Below, piece after piece: positions 27,713-37,939 of a DNA stretch of 64,000 nt (its first letter is position 1; each line of letters starts with the position of its first letter). The stretch comes from Phyllobacterium bourgognense. GTDB lineage: Bacteria > Pseudomonadota > Alphaproteobacteria > Rhizobiales > Rhizobiaceae. Under the pieces are notes generated by a model. It was not told where the DNA came from and did not search any database. It saw only the letters and a program-made list of their open reading frames with translations. Both the position numbers and the translations under genes were made by a program. The stretch spans positions 124,001-188,000 of the forward strand of contig NZ_QPJM01000009.1 of the NCBI RefSeq assembly GCF_003337575.1, given 5' to 3'.

Positions 27713-28824
27713 GCGAGTCTGTGTTGGTGAGGCCTGTGGCTCTTCGGTCGGGACAAGGCAAAACCCGTGCGGACGGCGACCGTTCATTTCTGGCGAAGGG
27801 CGTTATCGTCGTGCTGGGTTTCGCACTGCTGGCGACGATGCTGTTCAGTCTTACGGCCGGCGCATCCGACGCTTCGGTCATATCTGTTGTCCACGCTTTG
27901 ATTCGAGGCGCAAGCAGTGACGATAGTGTCCTTTCCCTGCGGGACAGCATCATCATCTGGGATATAAGGTTGCCGCGCATTATTCTCGGCGCGATGATCG
28001 GAGCGTCGCTTGCTGTCTCCGGTGCGGTGATGCAGGGATTGTTTCGCAATCCGCTTGCGGATCCCGGCATTGTCGGCGTCTCCGCGGGTGCAGGTCTTGG
28101 CGCTGTCAGCGTTATTGTCCTTGGCACGACGGTTCTCACACCGTTCATTTCGACCTTCGGTATATTTGCCCTGCCGATTGCCGCCTTTATCGGCGCCCTG
28201 GTTTTCACGCTCATTCTCTATGGCGTCGCCACGCGGCGCGGACAAACCTCCATCGCGACAATGCTCCTGGCCGGTATTGCACTTGGCGCCATGGCCATGG
28301 CGTACATAGGCCTCCTGACATTTCTCGCCGATGACAGGCAGCTCCGCGATCTGACATTCTGGACACTGGGTTCACTCGCCGGTTCCAATTGGACCAAGAT
28401 GTCTACGGCTGGTCCCTTTATCGTGTTGGCGCTGCTGGTTTCTCCCTTTCTTGGGCGCGGCCTCAATGCTCTCGCACTTGGTGAAGCCTCGGCAAGCCAC
28501 CTTGGCATTCCGGTCCAGCGTTTCAAGCGCGTGGCCATCATTGTGGTCGCTGCCGCAACGGGTGCTTCCGTTGCCGTCAGCGGTGGCATCGGCTTCGTCG
28601 GCGTCGTCGTGCCGCATCTGCTTCGGCTGGTCATAGGACCGGACCATCGCTATCTGCTCCCGGCATCCGCACTTCTGGGTGCGAGCCTGCTGCTGCTCGC
28701 GGACGCCGTCAGCCGCACCATCGTCGCACCTTCGGAATTGCCGATCGGCATCGTTACGGCCGCCGTCGGTGCGCCCTTCTTCCTGTGGATATTGCTGCGC
28801 CGCCGCGGCATTGTGGATCTTTGA
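27709..28824 (+). CDS. hmuU: haemin ABC transporter permease HmuU (FecCD family)
   Basis: A 371-residue FecCD-type permease with about ten transmembrane helices after a 30-residue hydrophilic N-terminus. Typical segments are WDIRLPRIILGAMIGASLAVSGAVMQGLFRNPLADPGIVG and, near the end, GGIGFVGVVVPHLLRL, the coupling helix to HmuV. It starts at ATG 27709 overlapping the hmuT stop and ends 2 bases before hmuV. It transports haem across the inner membrane. Confidence 0.95.
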   Translation: MSESVLVRPVALRSGQGKTRADGDRSFLAKGVIVVLGFALLATMLFSLTAGASDASVISVVHALIRGASSDDSVLSLRDSIIIWDIRLPRIILGAMIGASLAVSGAVMQGLFRNPLADPGIVGVSAGAGLGAVSVIVLGTTVLTPFISTFGIFALPIAAFIGALVFTLILYGVATRRGQTSIATMLLAGIALGAMAMAYIGLLTFLADDRQLRDLTFWTLGSLAGSNWTKMSTAGPFIVLALLVSPFLGRGLNALALGEASASHLGIPVQRFKRVAIIVVAAATGASVAVSGGIGFVGVVVPHLLRLVIGPDHRYLLPASALLGASLLLLADAVSRTIVAPSELPIGIVTAAVGAPFFLWILLRRRGIVDL

Positions 28825-28826
28825 CC

Positions 28827-29618
28827 ATGATCAGCCTTTCCGACGTCAACGTCATGCTTGGACGCAAGGCCATCGTCAAAGATGCGAGTTTCGATGCTCA
28901 GGCGGGGGAACTGACTGTCATTGTCGGCCCGAACGGTTCTGGCAAGACGACGCTGATGCGGGCGCTTTCCGGCGATCTGCCTTTCACCGGCCGCATAACG
29001 ATCAACGGGCACTCGCTCGGCCATCTGAAACCATGGCAGATGGCCGCCATGCGGGCGATCCTGCCGCAATCGACCTCGCTGTCCTTTCCGTTCACCGTTC
29101 GCGAGATCGTCAGGCTCGGGCTTACCAGCGGCCGTTCCGGCGCGACACATGATGTCGTCGAAAACCTTCCGGACGAGGCGCTGGCGCTCGTCGATCTTGC
29201 CGGCTTTGGCGGCCGTTTCTACCAGGAGCTTTCCGGGGGCGAACAGCAGCGCGTACAACTCGCGCGGGTTCTCTGTCAGGTCTGGCAACCCGTTCTCGAT
29301 GGTCAGCCGCGCTTTCTCTTCCTCGACGAGCCCGTCTCCAGTCTTGATATCAAGCACCAGCTCATCATCATGCAGATCGCCCGCGCATTTGCCACGCGTG
29401 GCGGCGGGGTGATCGCAATCCTGCACGATCTCAATCTGACGTCGATGTACGCGGATCGCGTCGTGGTCATGCACGGTGGCACTATTGATAGCGTGGGTAC
29501 ACCCGCGGAGGTCCTTACAGACGACCGTATCCTGCGTGTCTATGAGTGTGCCCTGAAAGTAGGCGCCTTGCCCGACAAGCATGTGCCGTTTGTCCTGCCG
29601 CAGTCGGCGGCGATGTGA
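28827..29618 (+). CDS. hmuV: haemin ABC transporter ATPase HmuV
   Basis: A 263-residue ABC ATPase: Walker A GPNGSGKTT (34-42), signature LSGGEQQRVQLARVL, Walker B FLFLDEPVSSLD, and the switch His in ILHDLN. The usual HmuV pattern, including the WQP insertion before Walker B, is present. The frame opens upstream, but ATG 28827, 2 bases after the hmuU stop, gives the normal N-terminus. It is the last gene of the haem operon. No outer-membrane haem receptor or TonB gene lies in the window. Confidence 0.95.
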   Translation: MISLSDVNVMLGRKAIVKDASFDAQAGELTVIVGPNGSGKTTLMRALSGDLPFTGRITINGHSLGHLKPWQMAAMRAILPQSTSLSFPFTVREIVRLGLTSGRSGATHDVVENLPDEALALVDLAGFGGRFYQELSGGEQQRVQLARVLCQVWQPVLDGQPRFLFLDEPVSSLDIKHQLIIMQIARAFATRGGGVIAILHDLNLTSMYADRVVVMHGGTIDSVGTPAEVLTDDRILRVYECALKVGALPDKHVPFVLPQSAAM

Positions 29619-29637
29619 CTCCTGGATCGCTGCCCGT

Positions 29638-30099
29638 CTATAAAAGTCTCGGGTCGAGCGTGAACGGCTCCAATGTGAGCACTTTGATCTCCGCCGCCAG
29701 CCGGTGCGAATGATTGATCAGCACGTTGATATCGGGCGAACCGGCAATAGGAACAATCGCTGACGGCACCATCAGCAGTGGCGTTGATTTGGCCTTGTGC
29801 CAATTGTCGCCCATGCCTTGGGTCAGGCCCTCCCACCGTCGCCAGTCCGATGGCAAGGATTGCACCGCGATGTTCTGGACGGGCATATCGTCCGGCACCT
29901 CATAGGTCACCATAACGAGCTCCGGCAAAAGTGTCGGATCTTCAACATGCACCAGCTTTTCAAGGACGCAAAGGGCGGGCGACGTCGCGCAATAGGTCAC
30001 CGCATGGCCAACGCTGTTCCAGCGGCCATTGAACAACAGTCCATAGCCGCCGTCCAAAGTCTCCGCATGCTGCTTGCCGGATAATCGCCAAAGCCGCAT
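29638..30099 (-). CDS. RES-domain toxin
   Basis: A 153-residue RES-family protein, named for the conserved Arg-Glu-Ser triad: Arg26 in FNGRWNSVG, Glu47 in CVLEKLVHV, and a Ser in the C-terminal half. Characterised members (ParT, MbcT) modify or degrade NAD+ or ADP-ribosylate targets and arrest growth. It is the second gene of a minus-strand pair, 8 bases after its antitoxin gene, and converges on hmuV 19 bases away. Confidence 0.93.
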   Translation of the reverse strand: MRLWRLSGKQHAETLDGGYGLLFNGRWNSVGHAVTYCATSPALCVLEKLVHVEDPTLLPELVMVTYEVPDDMPVQNIAVQSLPSDWRRWEGLTQGMGDNWHKAKSTPLLMVPSAIVPIAGSPDINVLINHSHRLAAEIKVLTLEPFTLDPRLL

Positions 30100-30107
30100 T
30101 AGAGCCT

Positions 30108-30593
30108 CTAGGCGGCTGCACCCCAGGCGATCTTGCCAAGAATGGTTTCAATGACGCGTGCGCCAGCTTCCGTCTGGGCAATCACCAGCGGCGTTTCGCC
30201 GCCAAGTTCAGCCAGCGTTCGACGCAGCCAGCGGTTGGCTTTTTCCTTGTCGCCAAACGTTTCTTCAGCCAGTGTCTGGATACGCATCAAACGGACCGTC
30301 CTGTCGGACTCGTCAACAGTCAGCGGTTGCTTCTTGTCGGCGCGGTGCCGCCTTGTGCGCTGAGGAATAACGAACTGCTCGATTTCCTGATTGGTCAGTC
30401 CAGCAAGGGTCAAGCCTTTCAGAGCACTCAAAGGCAAACGATTGCGAACAGCCATGGCGAGATCCGCCTGCGAGCGAACTTCAGATCCGAGTACCGGCGT
30501 CCCACCGAGCTTTCGGGCAACTTCCTCGACAATGACTTTTGACATCCACGTGCTCCAGGCCTTTGCGGCAACTTGCTTGAATATAGACGGCAT
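30108..30593 (-). CDS. Xre/MbcA/ParS-type antitoxin of the RES pair
   Basis: A 161-residue protein with an Xre-like N-terminal DNA-binding domain (about 50-105, with LSALKGLTLAGLTNQEIEQFVIPQRTRRHR) and a C-terminal DUF2384/MbcA-ParS toxin-binding domain (about 106-161, with FGDKEKANRWLRRTLAELGGETPLVIAQTEAGARVIETILG). It would neutralise the RES toxin and autoregulate the operon. An internal ATG near residue 17 is an alternative start. Confidence 0.92.
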   Translation of the reverse strand: MPSIFKQVAAKAWSTWMSKVIVEEVARKLGGTPVLGSEVRSQADLAMAVRNRLPLSALKGLTLAGLTNQEIEQFVIPQRTRRHRADKKQPLTVDESDRTVRLMRIQTLAEETFGDKEKANRWLRRTLAELGGETPLVIAQTEAGARVIETILGKIAWGAAA

Positions 30594-30665
30594 ATTGCCG
30601 TTTTACAAGTCCGCGCGACCACCACAACTGCGACATATCATGCCGCCAACAGAATTGACTTGTTG

Positions 30666-30685
30666 ACATAAAGATATCTTTATGT
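30666..30685. promoter_or_regulatory. 20-bp perfect palindrome upstream of metH
   Basis: ACATAAAGAT followed by its exact reverse complement ATCTTTATGT. A consensus -35 box TTGACA (30663-30668) overlaps its left edge, so a bound protein would block transcription. The ATAAAG-N4-CTTTAT core resembles sites I associate with ArsR-type SAM/SAH-responsive regulators of methionine genes in alphaproteobacteria; that link is from memory and no such regulator gene is in the window. The site lies between the divergent antitoxin and metH genes, about 190-210 bp before metH. Confidence 0.6.
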
Positions 30686-30747
30686 GACCCTCACACCTCG
30701 GGTGTATTTGAGATTTTTTGCTATGACGCTCCGAAAATAGTGGTTTC

Positions 30748-30796
30748 GAGCACCGGAGCGCAGCGTACATTTTGGTACGTGAGCACCGGAGCACAG
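30748..30796. repeat. short intergenic repeat with paired GAGCACCGGAGC units
   Basis: GAGCACCGGAGCGCAG at 30748-30763 is repeated with one change at 30781-30796. The spacer forms a small hairpin (CGTAC-N6-GTACG, 30764-30779), and GCTCCG at 30729-30734 can also pair with the first unit. Similar sequences recur between genes in Brucella/Ochrobactrum-type genomes as far as I remember. It lies in the leader region before metH. Confidence 0.5.
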
Positions 30797-30876
30797 AAAA
30801 ACGCCGTTTGCAGGTCGTCAAAGCGTGAATATCAATACACCTCATCCGGTTTGTGGATCATGAGGCGTGCCAAGTT

Positions 30877-33800
30877 ATGAATATTGCGGTTGATAATCTG
30901 TTCGGTCCCATGGGTTCTCCTCGGGACGGCTCCGAAGTTTTTACAGCTTTGACCAAGGCGGCGAAGGAACGGATACTGATTCTCGACGGCGCCATGGGTA
31001 CGCAGATTCAAGGCCTTGGCCTGAATGAGGATGACTTTCGTGGCGATCGCTTTGCGGATTGTTCCTGCCACCTGCAAGGCAACAATGATCTCCTGATCCT
31101 GACGCAGCCACAAGCCATCGAAGATATCCACTACGCCTATGCCATGGCGGGCGCCGATATCCTTGAGACCAACACATTTTCCTCCACTACGATCGCCCAG
31201 GCTGACTACAGCATGGAAGAGGTCGTGTACGAGCTTAACCGCGATGGTGCGCGGCTTGCCCGCCGTGCTGCGTTGAAAGCCGAGCAGAAAGATGGCCGCC
31301 GCCGCTTCGTCGCCGGAGCGCTCGGCCCGACAAACCGCACGGCATCGATTTCGCCTGACGTCAACAATCCCGGCTATCGCGCTGTCACTTTCGACGACCT
31401 GCGCACCGCCTATGGGACCCAAGTGCGTGGCCTCATCGATGGCGGCGCGGACATCATCCTTATCGAGACCATCTTCGACACACTCAACGCCAAGGCAGCA
31501 ATCTTCGCCACGAACGAAGTATTCGAAGAGAAGGGCATCACTCTTCCGGTGATGATCTCCGGCACGATCACAGACCTTTCCGGCCGGACGCTTTCTGGTC
31601 AAACCCCGACGGCTTTCTGGCATTCGGTCCGCCACGCCAAGCCCTTCACCATCGGATTGAACTGCGCCCTCGGTGCCAACGCAATGCGGGCGCATCTCGC
31701 CGAGATTTCCAGCGTTGCCGATACATTCGTCTGCGCCTATCCCAATGCGGGCCTGCCCAACGAATTCGGCCAGTACGACGAGAGCCCGGAAGCGATGGCG
31801 GCGCAGCTCGAGGGTTTCGCCAGCGAAGGCCTGCTCAATATCGTTGGCGGCTGCTGCGGTTCAACTCCGGAGCATATCAAGGCGATTGCCGAGGCAGTCG
31901 GCAAATACAAGCCGCGCGAGATTCCCGAGACGGAAACGCATATGCGCTTGTCGGGCCTCGAACCCTTCACGCTGACCAAGGATATTCCCTTCGTCAATGT
32001 CGGCGAGCGCACCAACATCACCGGCTCCGCCAAGTTCCGCAAACTCATCACTTCGGGCGATTTCGCCACGGCGTTGGATGTGGCGCGCGATCAGGTGGCG
32101 AACGGCGCGCAGATCATCGACATCAACATGGACGAGGGCCTGATCGACAGCGAAAAGGCCATGGTCGAATTCCTGAACCTGATCGCGGCAGAGCCGGATA
32201 TCGCCCGGGTCCCGGTGATGATCGACAGTTCGAAGTGGGACGTCATCGAGGCGGGCCTGAAGTGCGTGCAAGGCAAGCCACTGGTCAACTCGATCTCGAT
32301 GAAGGAAGGCGAACAGGCCTTTCTCGATCACGCCAAGAAGGTGCGCGCCTATGGTGCCGCCGTCGTCGTCATGGCCTTCGATACGGACGGACAGGCCGAT
32401 ACGCTGGAGCGGAAAGTTGCGATCTGTACGCGCGCCTATGAACTCCTGACCAAGGAGGCAGGCTTCCCGCCCGAAGACATCATCTTCGATCCAAACGTCT
32501 TTGCTGTTGCAACCGGTATCGAGGAGCACAATGGCTATGGCGTCGCCTTTATCGAGGCGACGAAGCAGATCGTCGAAACACTGCCGCACGTGCACATCTC
32601 CGGCGGCATCTCAAATCTCTCCTTTTCGTTCCGCGGCAATGAACCGGTGCGTGAGGCGATGCACGCAGTCTTCCTCTATCATGCCATCCAGGTTGGCATG
32701 GATATGGGCATCGTCAACGCGGGCCAGCTCGCGGTCTATGAATCGATTGATCCGGAACTGCGTGAGGCCTGCGAAGACGTCGTGCTCAACCGCCGTGATG
32801 ATGCGACAGAGCGACTGCTTGATCTTGCCGAGCGCTACAAGGGTTCCGCCGGCAAGGAAGCACGTGAACGCGATCTCGCCTGGCGTGAATGGAGTGTCGC
32901 CAAACGCATCGAGCATGCCCTGGTCAACGGCATTACCGAATTCATCGACGTAGATACCGAGGAAGCGCGCAAGGAGGCAGAGCGCCCGTTGCACGTCATC
33001 GAAGGGCCGTTGATGGCAGGTATGAACGTCGTCGGCGATCTGTTCGGCGCCGGCAAGATGTTCCTGCCACAGGTCGTGAAATCCGCCCGGGTCATGAAGC
33101 AGGCCGTGGCCCTGCTGTTGCCCTTCATGGAGGCGGAAAAGCTTGCCAATGGCGGCACAGGGGAGCGGACAAGCGCCGGCAAGGTGTTGATGGCAACCGT
33201 CAAGGGCGACGTCCACGATATCGGCAAGAACATCGTCGGCGTCGTGCTTGCTTGCAACAATTACGAGATCATCGATCTCGGTGTCATGGTTCCCGTGACC
33301 AAGATCCTGCAGACGGCCCGCGAACAGAACGTCGATATTATCGGCCTCTCGGGCCTGATAACGCCGTCGCTCGACGAAATGGTGCATGTAGCCTCGGAGA
33401 TGGAGCGCGAGGGTTTCGACATTCCGCTGCTGATCGGTGGCGCAACGACCAGCCGCGTGCACACGGCGGTCAAGATCAACCCGCGCTACAATAAGGGGCA
33501 GACGATTTATGTCACCGATGCGAGCCGTGCGGTTGGTGTTGTATCCAATCTTCTGTCCAAGGAAACCAAGCCGGGTTACGTCGAAGCCATCGAGGCCGAA
33601 TACATCAAGGTCGCGGACGCGCATGCCCGTAACGAGGCCGACAAGCAGCGCCTGCCATTGGCCAGGGCGCGCGCCAATGCGCACAAGATCGACTGGACCT
33701 CGTACAAACCGACCAAGCCAGGTTTCATCGGGACGCGCGTCTTCGAAAACTACGATCTTGCCGAGATCGCCCGCTATATCGACTGGACGCCGTTCTTCCA

Positions 33801-34653
33801 GACCTGGGAGTTGAAGGGTCGCTATCCTGCCATCCTCGAAGACGAGAAGCAGGGCGAAGCCGCGCGTCAATTGTTCGACGATGCGCAGGCAATGCTGAAG
33901 AAGATCATCGCGGAAAAATGGTTCAATCCGAAAGCTGTCATCGGCCTGTGGCCAGCGGGCGCGGCGGACGACGACATTCGCGTCTTCGCTGATGAGGCGC
34001 GCAAGGAAGAGCTCGCGACCTTCTACACCCTGCGCCAGCAACTGTCGAAACGCGATGGCAGGCCGAATGTGGCCCTTGGCGATTTCGTAGCGCCCATCGA
34101 CAGCGGCGTTCAGGATTATATGGGAGCTTTCGTTGTCACCGCCGGTATCGAGGAAATCGCCATCGCCGAACGCTTCGAACGTGCCAACGACGATTATTCC
34201 TCCATCCTCGTCAAGGCGCTGGCGGACCGTTTTGCCGAAGCCTTTGCCGAGTTGATGCACGAGCGCGTGCGCAAGGAATTCTGGGGTTATGCACCTGACG
34301 AAGATCTTGCGCCGGAGGAACTCATCGGTGAACCCTATCGCGGTATCCGCCCGGCGCCAGGCTATCCGGCGCAGCCCGATCACACTGAAAAAGCGACGCT
34401 TTTCCGCATCCTTGACGCGGAAGCCAGGATCAACGTCAGCCTGACCGAAAGCTTCGCCATGTGGCCGGGCTCGTCGGTGTCGGGCATCTACATCGGCCAT
34501 CCGGAAAGCTATTATTTCGGCGTCGCCAAGGTCGAGCGCGACCAGGTGGAAGATTATTCGGAACGCAAGCAAATGCCGGTCGGTGAGGTCGAGCGCTGGC
34601 TTGGGCCGATCCTCAACTACGTGCCGGGGCCAAGGGTTCAGGCGGCCGAATGA
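30877..34653 (+). CDS. metH: cobalamin-dependent methionine synthase
   Basis: A roughly 1258-residue four-module MetH. The homocysteine methyltransferase barrel begins [12 protein letters not shown] and carries the zinc Cys residues in GLNCALGA and GGCCGST. The pterin-binding barrel starts [13 protein letters not shown]. The cobalamin domain has the [15 protein letters not shown] motif, whose His ligates cobalt. The C-terminal SAM-dependent activation domain ends [15 protein letters not shown]...[17 protein letters not shown]. It methylates homocysteine to methionine using methyl-tetrahydrofolate. The ATG at 30877 (GAGG about 12 bases upstream) is preferred over the GTG at 30853. Its 3' end overlaps the convergent AraC gene by 16 bases. 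Confidence 0.96.
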   Translation: MNIAVDNLFGPMGSPRDGSEVFTALTKAAKERILILDGAMGTQIQGLGLNEDDFRGDRFADCSCHLQGNNDLLILTQPQAIEDIHYAYAMAGADILETNTFSSTTIAQADYSMEEVVYELNRDGARLARRAALKAEQKDGRRRFVAGALGPTNRTASISPDVNNPGYRAVTFDDLRTAYGTQVRGLIDGGADIILIETIFDTLNAKAAIFATNEVFEEKGITLPVMISGTITDLSGRTLSGQTPTAFWHSVRHAKPFTIGLNCALGANAMRAHLAEISSVADTFVCAYPNAGLPNEFGQYDESPEAMAAQLEGFASEGLLNIVGGCCGSTPEHIKAIAEAVGKYKPREIPETETHMRLSGLEPFTLTKDIPFVNVGERTNITGSAKFRKLITSGDFATALDVARDQVANGAQIIDINMDEGLIDSEKAMVEFLNLIAAEPDIARVPVMIDSSKWDVIEAGLKCVQGKPLVNSISMKEGEQAFLDHAKKVRAYGAAVVVMAFDTDGQADTLERKVAICTRAYELLTKEAGFPPEDIIFDPNVFAVATGIEEHNGYGVAFIEATKQIVETLPHVHISGGISNLSFSFRGNEPVREAMHAVFLYHAIQVGMDMGIVNAGQLAVYESIDPELREACEDVVLNRRDDATERLLDLAERYKGSAGKEARERDLAWREWSVAKRIEHALVNGITEFIDVDTEEARKEAERPLHVIEGPLMAGMNVVGDLFGAGKMFLPQVVKSARVMKQAVALLLPFMEAEKLANGGTGERTSAGKVLMATVKGDVHDIGKNIVGVVLACNNYEIIDLGVMVPVTKILQTAREQNVDIIGLSGLITPSLDEMVHVASEMEREGFDIPLLIGGATTSRVHTAVKINPRYNKGQTIYVTDASRAVGVVSNLLSKETKPGYVEAIEAEYIKVADAHARNEADKQRLPLARARANAHKIDWTSYKPTKPGFIGTRVFENYDLAEIARYIDWTPFFQTWELKGRYPAILEDEKQGEAARQLFDDAQAMLKKIIAEKWFNPKAVIGLWPAGAADDDIRVFADEARKEELATFYTLRQQLSKRDGRPNVALGDFVAPIDSGVQDYMGAFVVTAGIEEIAIAERFERANDDYSSILVKALADRFAEAFAELMHERVRKEFWGYAPDEDLAPEELIGEPYRGIRPAPGYPAQPDHTEKATLFRILDAEARINVSLTESFAMWPGSSVSGIYIGHPESYYFGVAKVERDQVEDYSERKQMPVGEVERWLGPILNYVPGPRVQAAE

Positions 34654-35465
34654 AGGTAATGCCTCGGCGGCGCGCCGAGCATGCGCTTGAACATGGTCGT
34701 GAAAGCCGGCACGCTGTTATAGCCGAGATCCAGTGCGACGCTGGTCACCGGCTCACCCTTGGTCAGGCGCGGCAGTGCTGACAAAAGGCAAGCCTGCTGG
34801 CGCCACGTTGAAAGGCTGAGGCCGGTTTCGCGGCGAAATGTCCGCGTGAACGTACGCCGGCTCATTCCAAGCCGATCCGCCCAGTCGTCGATATCTGTGT
34901 GGGGCGAGGGGTTCTCGAGGAATCCACGGCACAGTGCCGCCAGCCGCCGGTCTTCCGGGAATGGCAGGCCGAGTGGTCGTTCCGGAAGGTTGGGGATTTC
35001 ATGCAGCAGCAACCCCATGACAAACGTCGTCCGTGGATCGGCGTGAACGTCGGCAGGCGCCGCAACCGCCTCGCGGATCAGGTTGTCCATCAAGGGCGTC
35101 AGTCCCACCACGTGCAAATGCCGTTTCAACCCCGCCACTGCGTCCGGCCGCACATAGATTGAATGCATCGAGACATCGCCCAGCATATCCACCGCATGCT
35201 CCGTTCCGGCAGGCAACCATAGGGCATGATGTGGCGGCACCATCCAGCGGCCAAATTTGGTCGTGACCATGGTAACGCCGCTGATGGCATGCAGGAGCTG
35301 CGATTGGCTGTGATGATGGTCGGGAATGTGAAATCCCGATGGATAGACCGTCGCCAACGCGAAAACGTCGCCTTCGGCTTGCTCAAGCCAGTTGAGCCGC
35401 ACCTTATGCAGCTCCTCAAGCCGCAGGCCCGCAGCGTTCCGGGCAGCAAATGTTTGATAGCGCAT
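34638..35465 (-). CDS. AraC-family transcriptional regulator
   Basis: A 275-residue regulator with an N-terminal cupin sensor ([25 protein letters not shown] and [19 protein letters not shown], three His in the metal/ligand position) and a C-terminal double helix-turn-helix (about 190-270, with [32 protein letters not shown]). This is the subtype usually beside MFS pumps. The frame opens to 35504, but ATG 35465 gives the usual N-terminus. It is divergent from the MFS gene at 35595 and probably controls it. Confidence 0.92.
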   Translation of the reverse strand: MRYQTFAARNAAGLRLEELHKVRLNWLEQAEGDVFALATVYPSGFHIPDHHHSQSQLLHAISGVTMVTTKFGRWMVPPHHALWLPAGTEHAVDMLGDVSMHSIYVRPDAVAGLKRHLHVVGLTPLMDNLIREAVAAPADVHADPRTTFVMGLLLHEIPNLPERPLGLPFPEDRRLAALCRGFLENPSPHTDIDDWADRLGMSRRTFTRTFRRETGLSLSTWRQQACLLSALPRLTKGEPVTSVALDLGYNSVPAFTTMFKRMLGAPPRHYLHSAA

Positions 35466-35545
35466 TGTTTTTGGCCCACACTCGAAAGAACTGGACCAAA
35501 CCACGAAAGCAGGATGCGCGCAACAGGTATATCAGATGCGCAGGA

Positions 35546-35572
35546 AGGGTGACCGCCTGGGCGGTGCACCCT
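35546..35572 (+). promoter_or_regulatory. hairpin in the leader of the MFS gene
   Basis: AGGGTG...CCGCC-TG-GGCGG..CACCCT forms an 11-bp stem broken only by a small bulge, followed by CTCTTTCTTC. It lies just before the MFS start at 35595. It could act as an attenuator or a weak terminator for antisense or leader RNA; no coding leader peptide is seen. Confidence 0.4.
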
Positions 35573-35594
35573 CTTTCTTCGATGGACGCACACC

Positions 35595-36815
35595 ATGACC
35601 GATACAGCCTTGCCTGCTCAGCGGACTTCCGCCGAAACAACCGTTTTCGCCATCATTTTTGCCGTCAGCTTCTGCCATTTTCTCAATGACATGATGCAAT
35701 CGCTGCTTGCAGCTATCTATCCGATGCTCAAGGAGAACTATGGCCTCAATTTCAAGCAGATCGGTTTCCTGACGCTGACATTCCAGGTCACAGCCTCGCT
35801 GCTGCAGCCGGTCGTCGGCACCTATACCGACAAGCGACCGATGCCGTATTCGCTGCCTGTCGGCATGGCCTTTTCGCTGGTCGGGCTCGGCTTGCTTTCC
35901 ATCGCCACGCATTATGTCATGTTGCTCGCCGGTGCCGCTTTCATCGGTATCGGTTCGTCGATCTTCCACCCGGAATCCTCGCGTGTGGCCCGTCTCGCCT
36001 CGGGCGGGCGCCATGGTCTGGCGCAGTCGTTCTTTCAGGTCGGCGGCAATTTCGGCACGGCGCTCGGGCCCCTGCTGGCAGCGTTCATCGTTTTGCCGCG
36101 CGGCCAGCAAAGCATTGCCTGGTTCTCCGCTGCCGCTCTGATCGGCATGATCATCCTTTATCAGGTCGGCAACTGGTACCAGCGCTATCGCATCGCCAAT
36201 GCAAACAAGCCAGCCGCGAGCAGGGTCCTGAAGCTGCCGCGCAAAAAGGTCATTACATCGCTGCTGATCCTGACGCTGCTTGTCTTCACCAAGAACATCT
36301 ACCTTGCCAGTATCTCCAGCTATTACACGTTCTACGTCATCCACAAATTCGGCATTTCGGTGCAGCAATCGCAGATGATGCTGTTCCTGTTCCTCGGTGC
36401 CGCTGCTGTCGGGACTATTCTTGGCGGCCCGATCGGCGACAAGATCGGCACCAAGGCCGTCATCTGGTTCTCGATCCTTGGCGTCCTGCCATTCACGTTG
36501 ATGATGCCCTACGCCAATCTGCTCTGGACAGGTGTGCTCACAGTCTTCATCGGCTTCATCCTCTCGTCCGCCTTTCCCGCGATTGTGGTTTTTGCCCAGG
36601 AGCTGGTACCCGGCCGGGTCGGCATGATAGCCGGTATCTTCTTCGGCTTCGCCTTTGGCATGGCCGGTATTGCCGCTGCGGTACTTGGCTTCGTCGCCGA
36701 TGCCAAGGGCATCGACTATGTCTATATGATCTGTTCCTACCTGCCATTCCTCGGATTGTTGACGATCTTCCTGCCAAGCATGCGGGAAGTCCGGGGCGAA
36801 CCGGCCACGGCCTGA
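35595..36815 (+). CDS. MFS transporter, fosmidomycin-resistance (Fsr) type
   Basis: A 406-residue major facilitator with 12 predicted helices. The N-terminal [52 protein letters not shown] and the [21 protein letters not shown] segment are diagnostic of the Fsr/NarK-like drug efflux subgroup. The partner AraC gene is divergent 130 bp upstream. Likely substrates are antibiotics or metabolites such as fosmidomycin. A terminator follows at once. Confidence 0.93.
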   Translation: MTDTALPAQRTSAETTVFAIIFAVSFCHFLNDMMQSLLAAIYPMLKENYGLNFKQIGFLTLTFQVTASLLQPVVGTYTDKRPMPYSLPVGMAFSLVGLGLLSIATHYVMLLAGAAFIGIGSSIFHPESSRVARLASGGRHGLAQSFFQVGGNFGTALGPLLAAFIVLPRGQQSIAWFSAAALIGMIILYQVGNWYQRYRIANANKPAASRVLKLPRKKVITSLLILTLLVFTKNIYLASISSYYTFYVIHKFGISVQQSQMMLFLFLGAAAVGTILGGPIGDKIGTKAVIWFSILGVLPFTLMMPYANLLWTGVLTVFIGFILSSAFPAIVVFAQELVPGRVGMIAGIFFGFAFGMAGIAAAVLGFVADAKGIDYVYMICSYLPFLGLLTIFLPSMREVRGEPATA

Positions 36816-36820
36816 ACAAC

Positions 36821-36848
36821 AAAAGCCCGGCAATGCCCGGGCTTTTTT
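36821..36848 (+). terminator. rho-independent terminator after the MFS gene
   Basis: AAAAGCCCGG and CCGGGCTTTT form a 10-bp stem with a six-base loop, followed by T residues, 6 bases past the MFS stop. Confidence 0.92.
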
Positions 36849-37012
36849 GCCAGTTCTCCTTCGGCAACGCTGCTGACGTCAATTGTCAGGAATGCCGGTT
36901 TGTAAAACGATATCCAACCCCATATAAGGAACACCATTCTCACGGGCGCGCCTGCGCCTCAGATTTGTTCCGCCAGATACGTCCAGACCGAAATTCCTTT
37001 CCAGGTAAATTC

Positions 37013-37939
37013 ATGTCCTCAGCTATCTCCGTCTCCAGCCTTTACAAAACCTACTCAACCGGTTTCGAAGCGCTGAAGAATATCAATCTCGACATTCGCC
37101 ATGGCGAGATATTCGCGCTGCTCGGCCCAAACGGCGCGGGTAAAACCACGCTGATCTCGACAATTTGCGGCATCGTCAATCCGACATCGGGAACGATCCT
37201 CGCCGACGGCCACGATATCATCAAGGAATATCGCGCGGCCCGTAGCAAGATCGGTCTCGTACCGCAGGAACTGACGACAGATGCCTTCGAGACGGTGTGG
37301 AATACGGTCAGTTTCAGTCGCGGTCTCTTCGGCAAGCCGGCCAAACCGGCGCATATCGAAAAGATCCTGAAAGAACTCTCGTTGTGGGACAAGAAGGATT
37401 CAAAGCTCATGACCCTCTCCGGCGGCATGAAGCGCCGGGTGATGATCGCGAAAGCTTTGTCGCACGAACCGGAGATCCTGTTTCTCGATGAACCTACGGC
37501 CGGCGTCGACGTCGAGCTCCGGCGCGACATGTGGAATGTCGTCCGGGCACTGCGCGAATCCGGCGTCACCATCATCCTGACCACGCATTATATTGAGGAA
37601 GCCCAGCAGATGGCCGATCGCATCGGCGTCATCAGCCATGGCGAAATCATTTTGGTCGAGGAGAAGGCTGAACTGATGCGCTCGCTCGGCAGGAAGCAAT
37701 TGCGGCTGTTTCTACAGGAAAAACGTGACGAGGTACCGGAGGCGTTGGCCCAGTATGAGCTCGAACTATCGTCCGACGGCTGCGAGCTCATTTATCACTA
37801 CGACACGCAGAAGGACCGCACCGGGATTACAGCCTTGCTGAAAGATCTCGACAAGGCTGGCGTGCGCTTCAAGGATATCCAGACGCGCGAAAGTTCATTG
37901 GAAGAAATCTTCGTGAATCTCGTGAGGGAACGCAAATGA
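37013..37939 (+). CDS. ABC-2 type exporter ATPase
   Basis: A 308-residue ATPase of the drug/polysaccharide/NodI-type export family. Walker [12 protein letters not shown] lies near residue 40, signature [15 protein letters not shown] and Walker [13 protein letters not shown] follow, and the switch region is [16 protein letters not shown]-terminal extension (about 230-305) after the nucleotide domain is usual for DrrA/NodI-like proteins. The frame opens upstream into the previous terminator; ATG 37013 with AGG upstream is chosen. Its stop overlaps the permease start (ATGA). Confidence 0.92.
   Translation: MSSAISVSSLYKTYSTGFEALKNINLDIRHGEIFALLGPNGAGKTTLISTICGIVNPTSGTILADGHDIIKEYRAARSKIGLVPQELTTDAFETVWNTVSFSRGLFGKPAKPAHIEKILKELSLWDKKDSKLMTLSGGMKRRVMIAKALSHEPEILFLDEPTAGVDVELRRDMWNVVRALRESGVTIILTTHYIEEAQQMADRIGVISHGEIILVEEKAELMRSLGRKQLRLFLQEKRDEVPEALAQYELELSSDGCELIYHYDTQKDRTGITALLKDLDKAGVRFKDIQTRESSLEEIFVNLVRERK

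Noticed and set aside
32611-34572. 653-codon minus-strand frame
   Set aside because: Antisense of metH; long open antisense frames are expected in GC-rich coding DNA.
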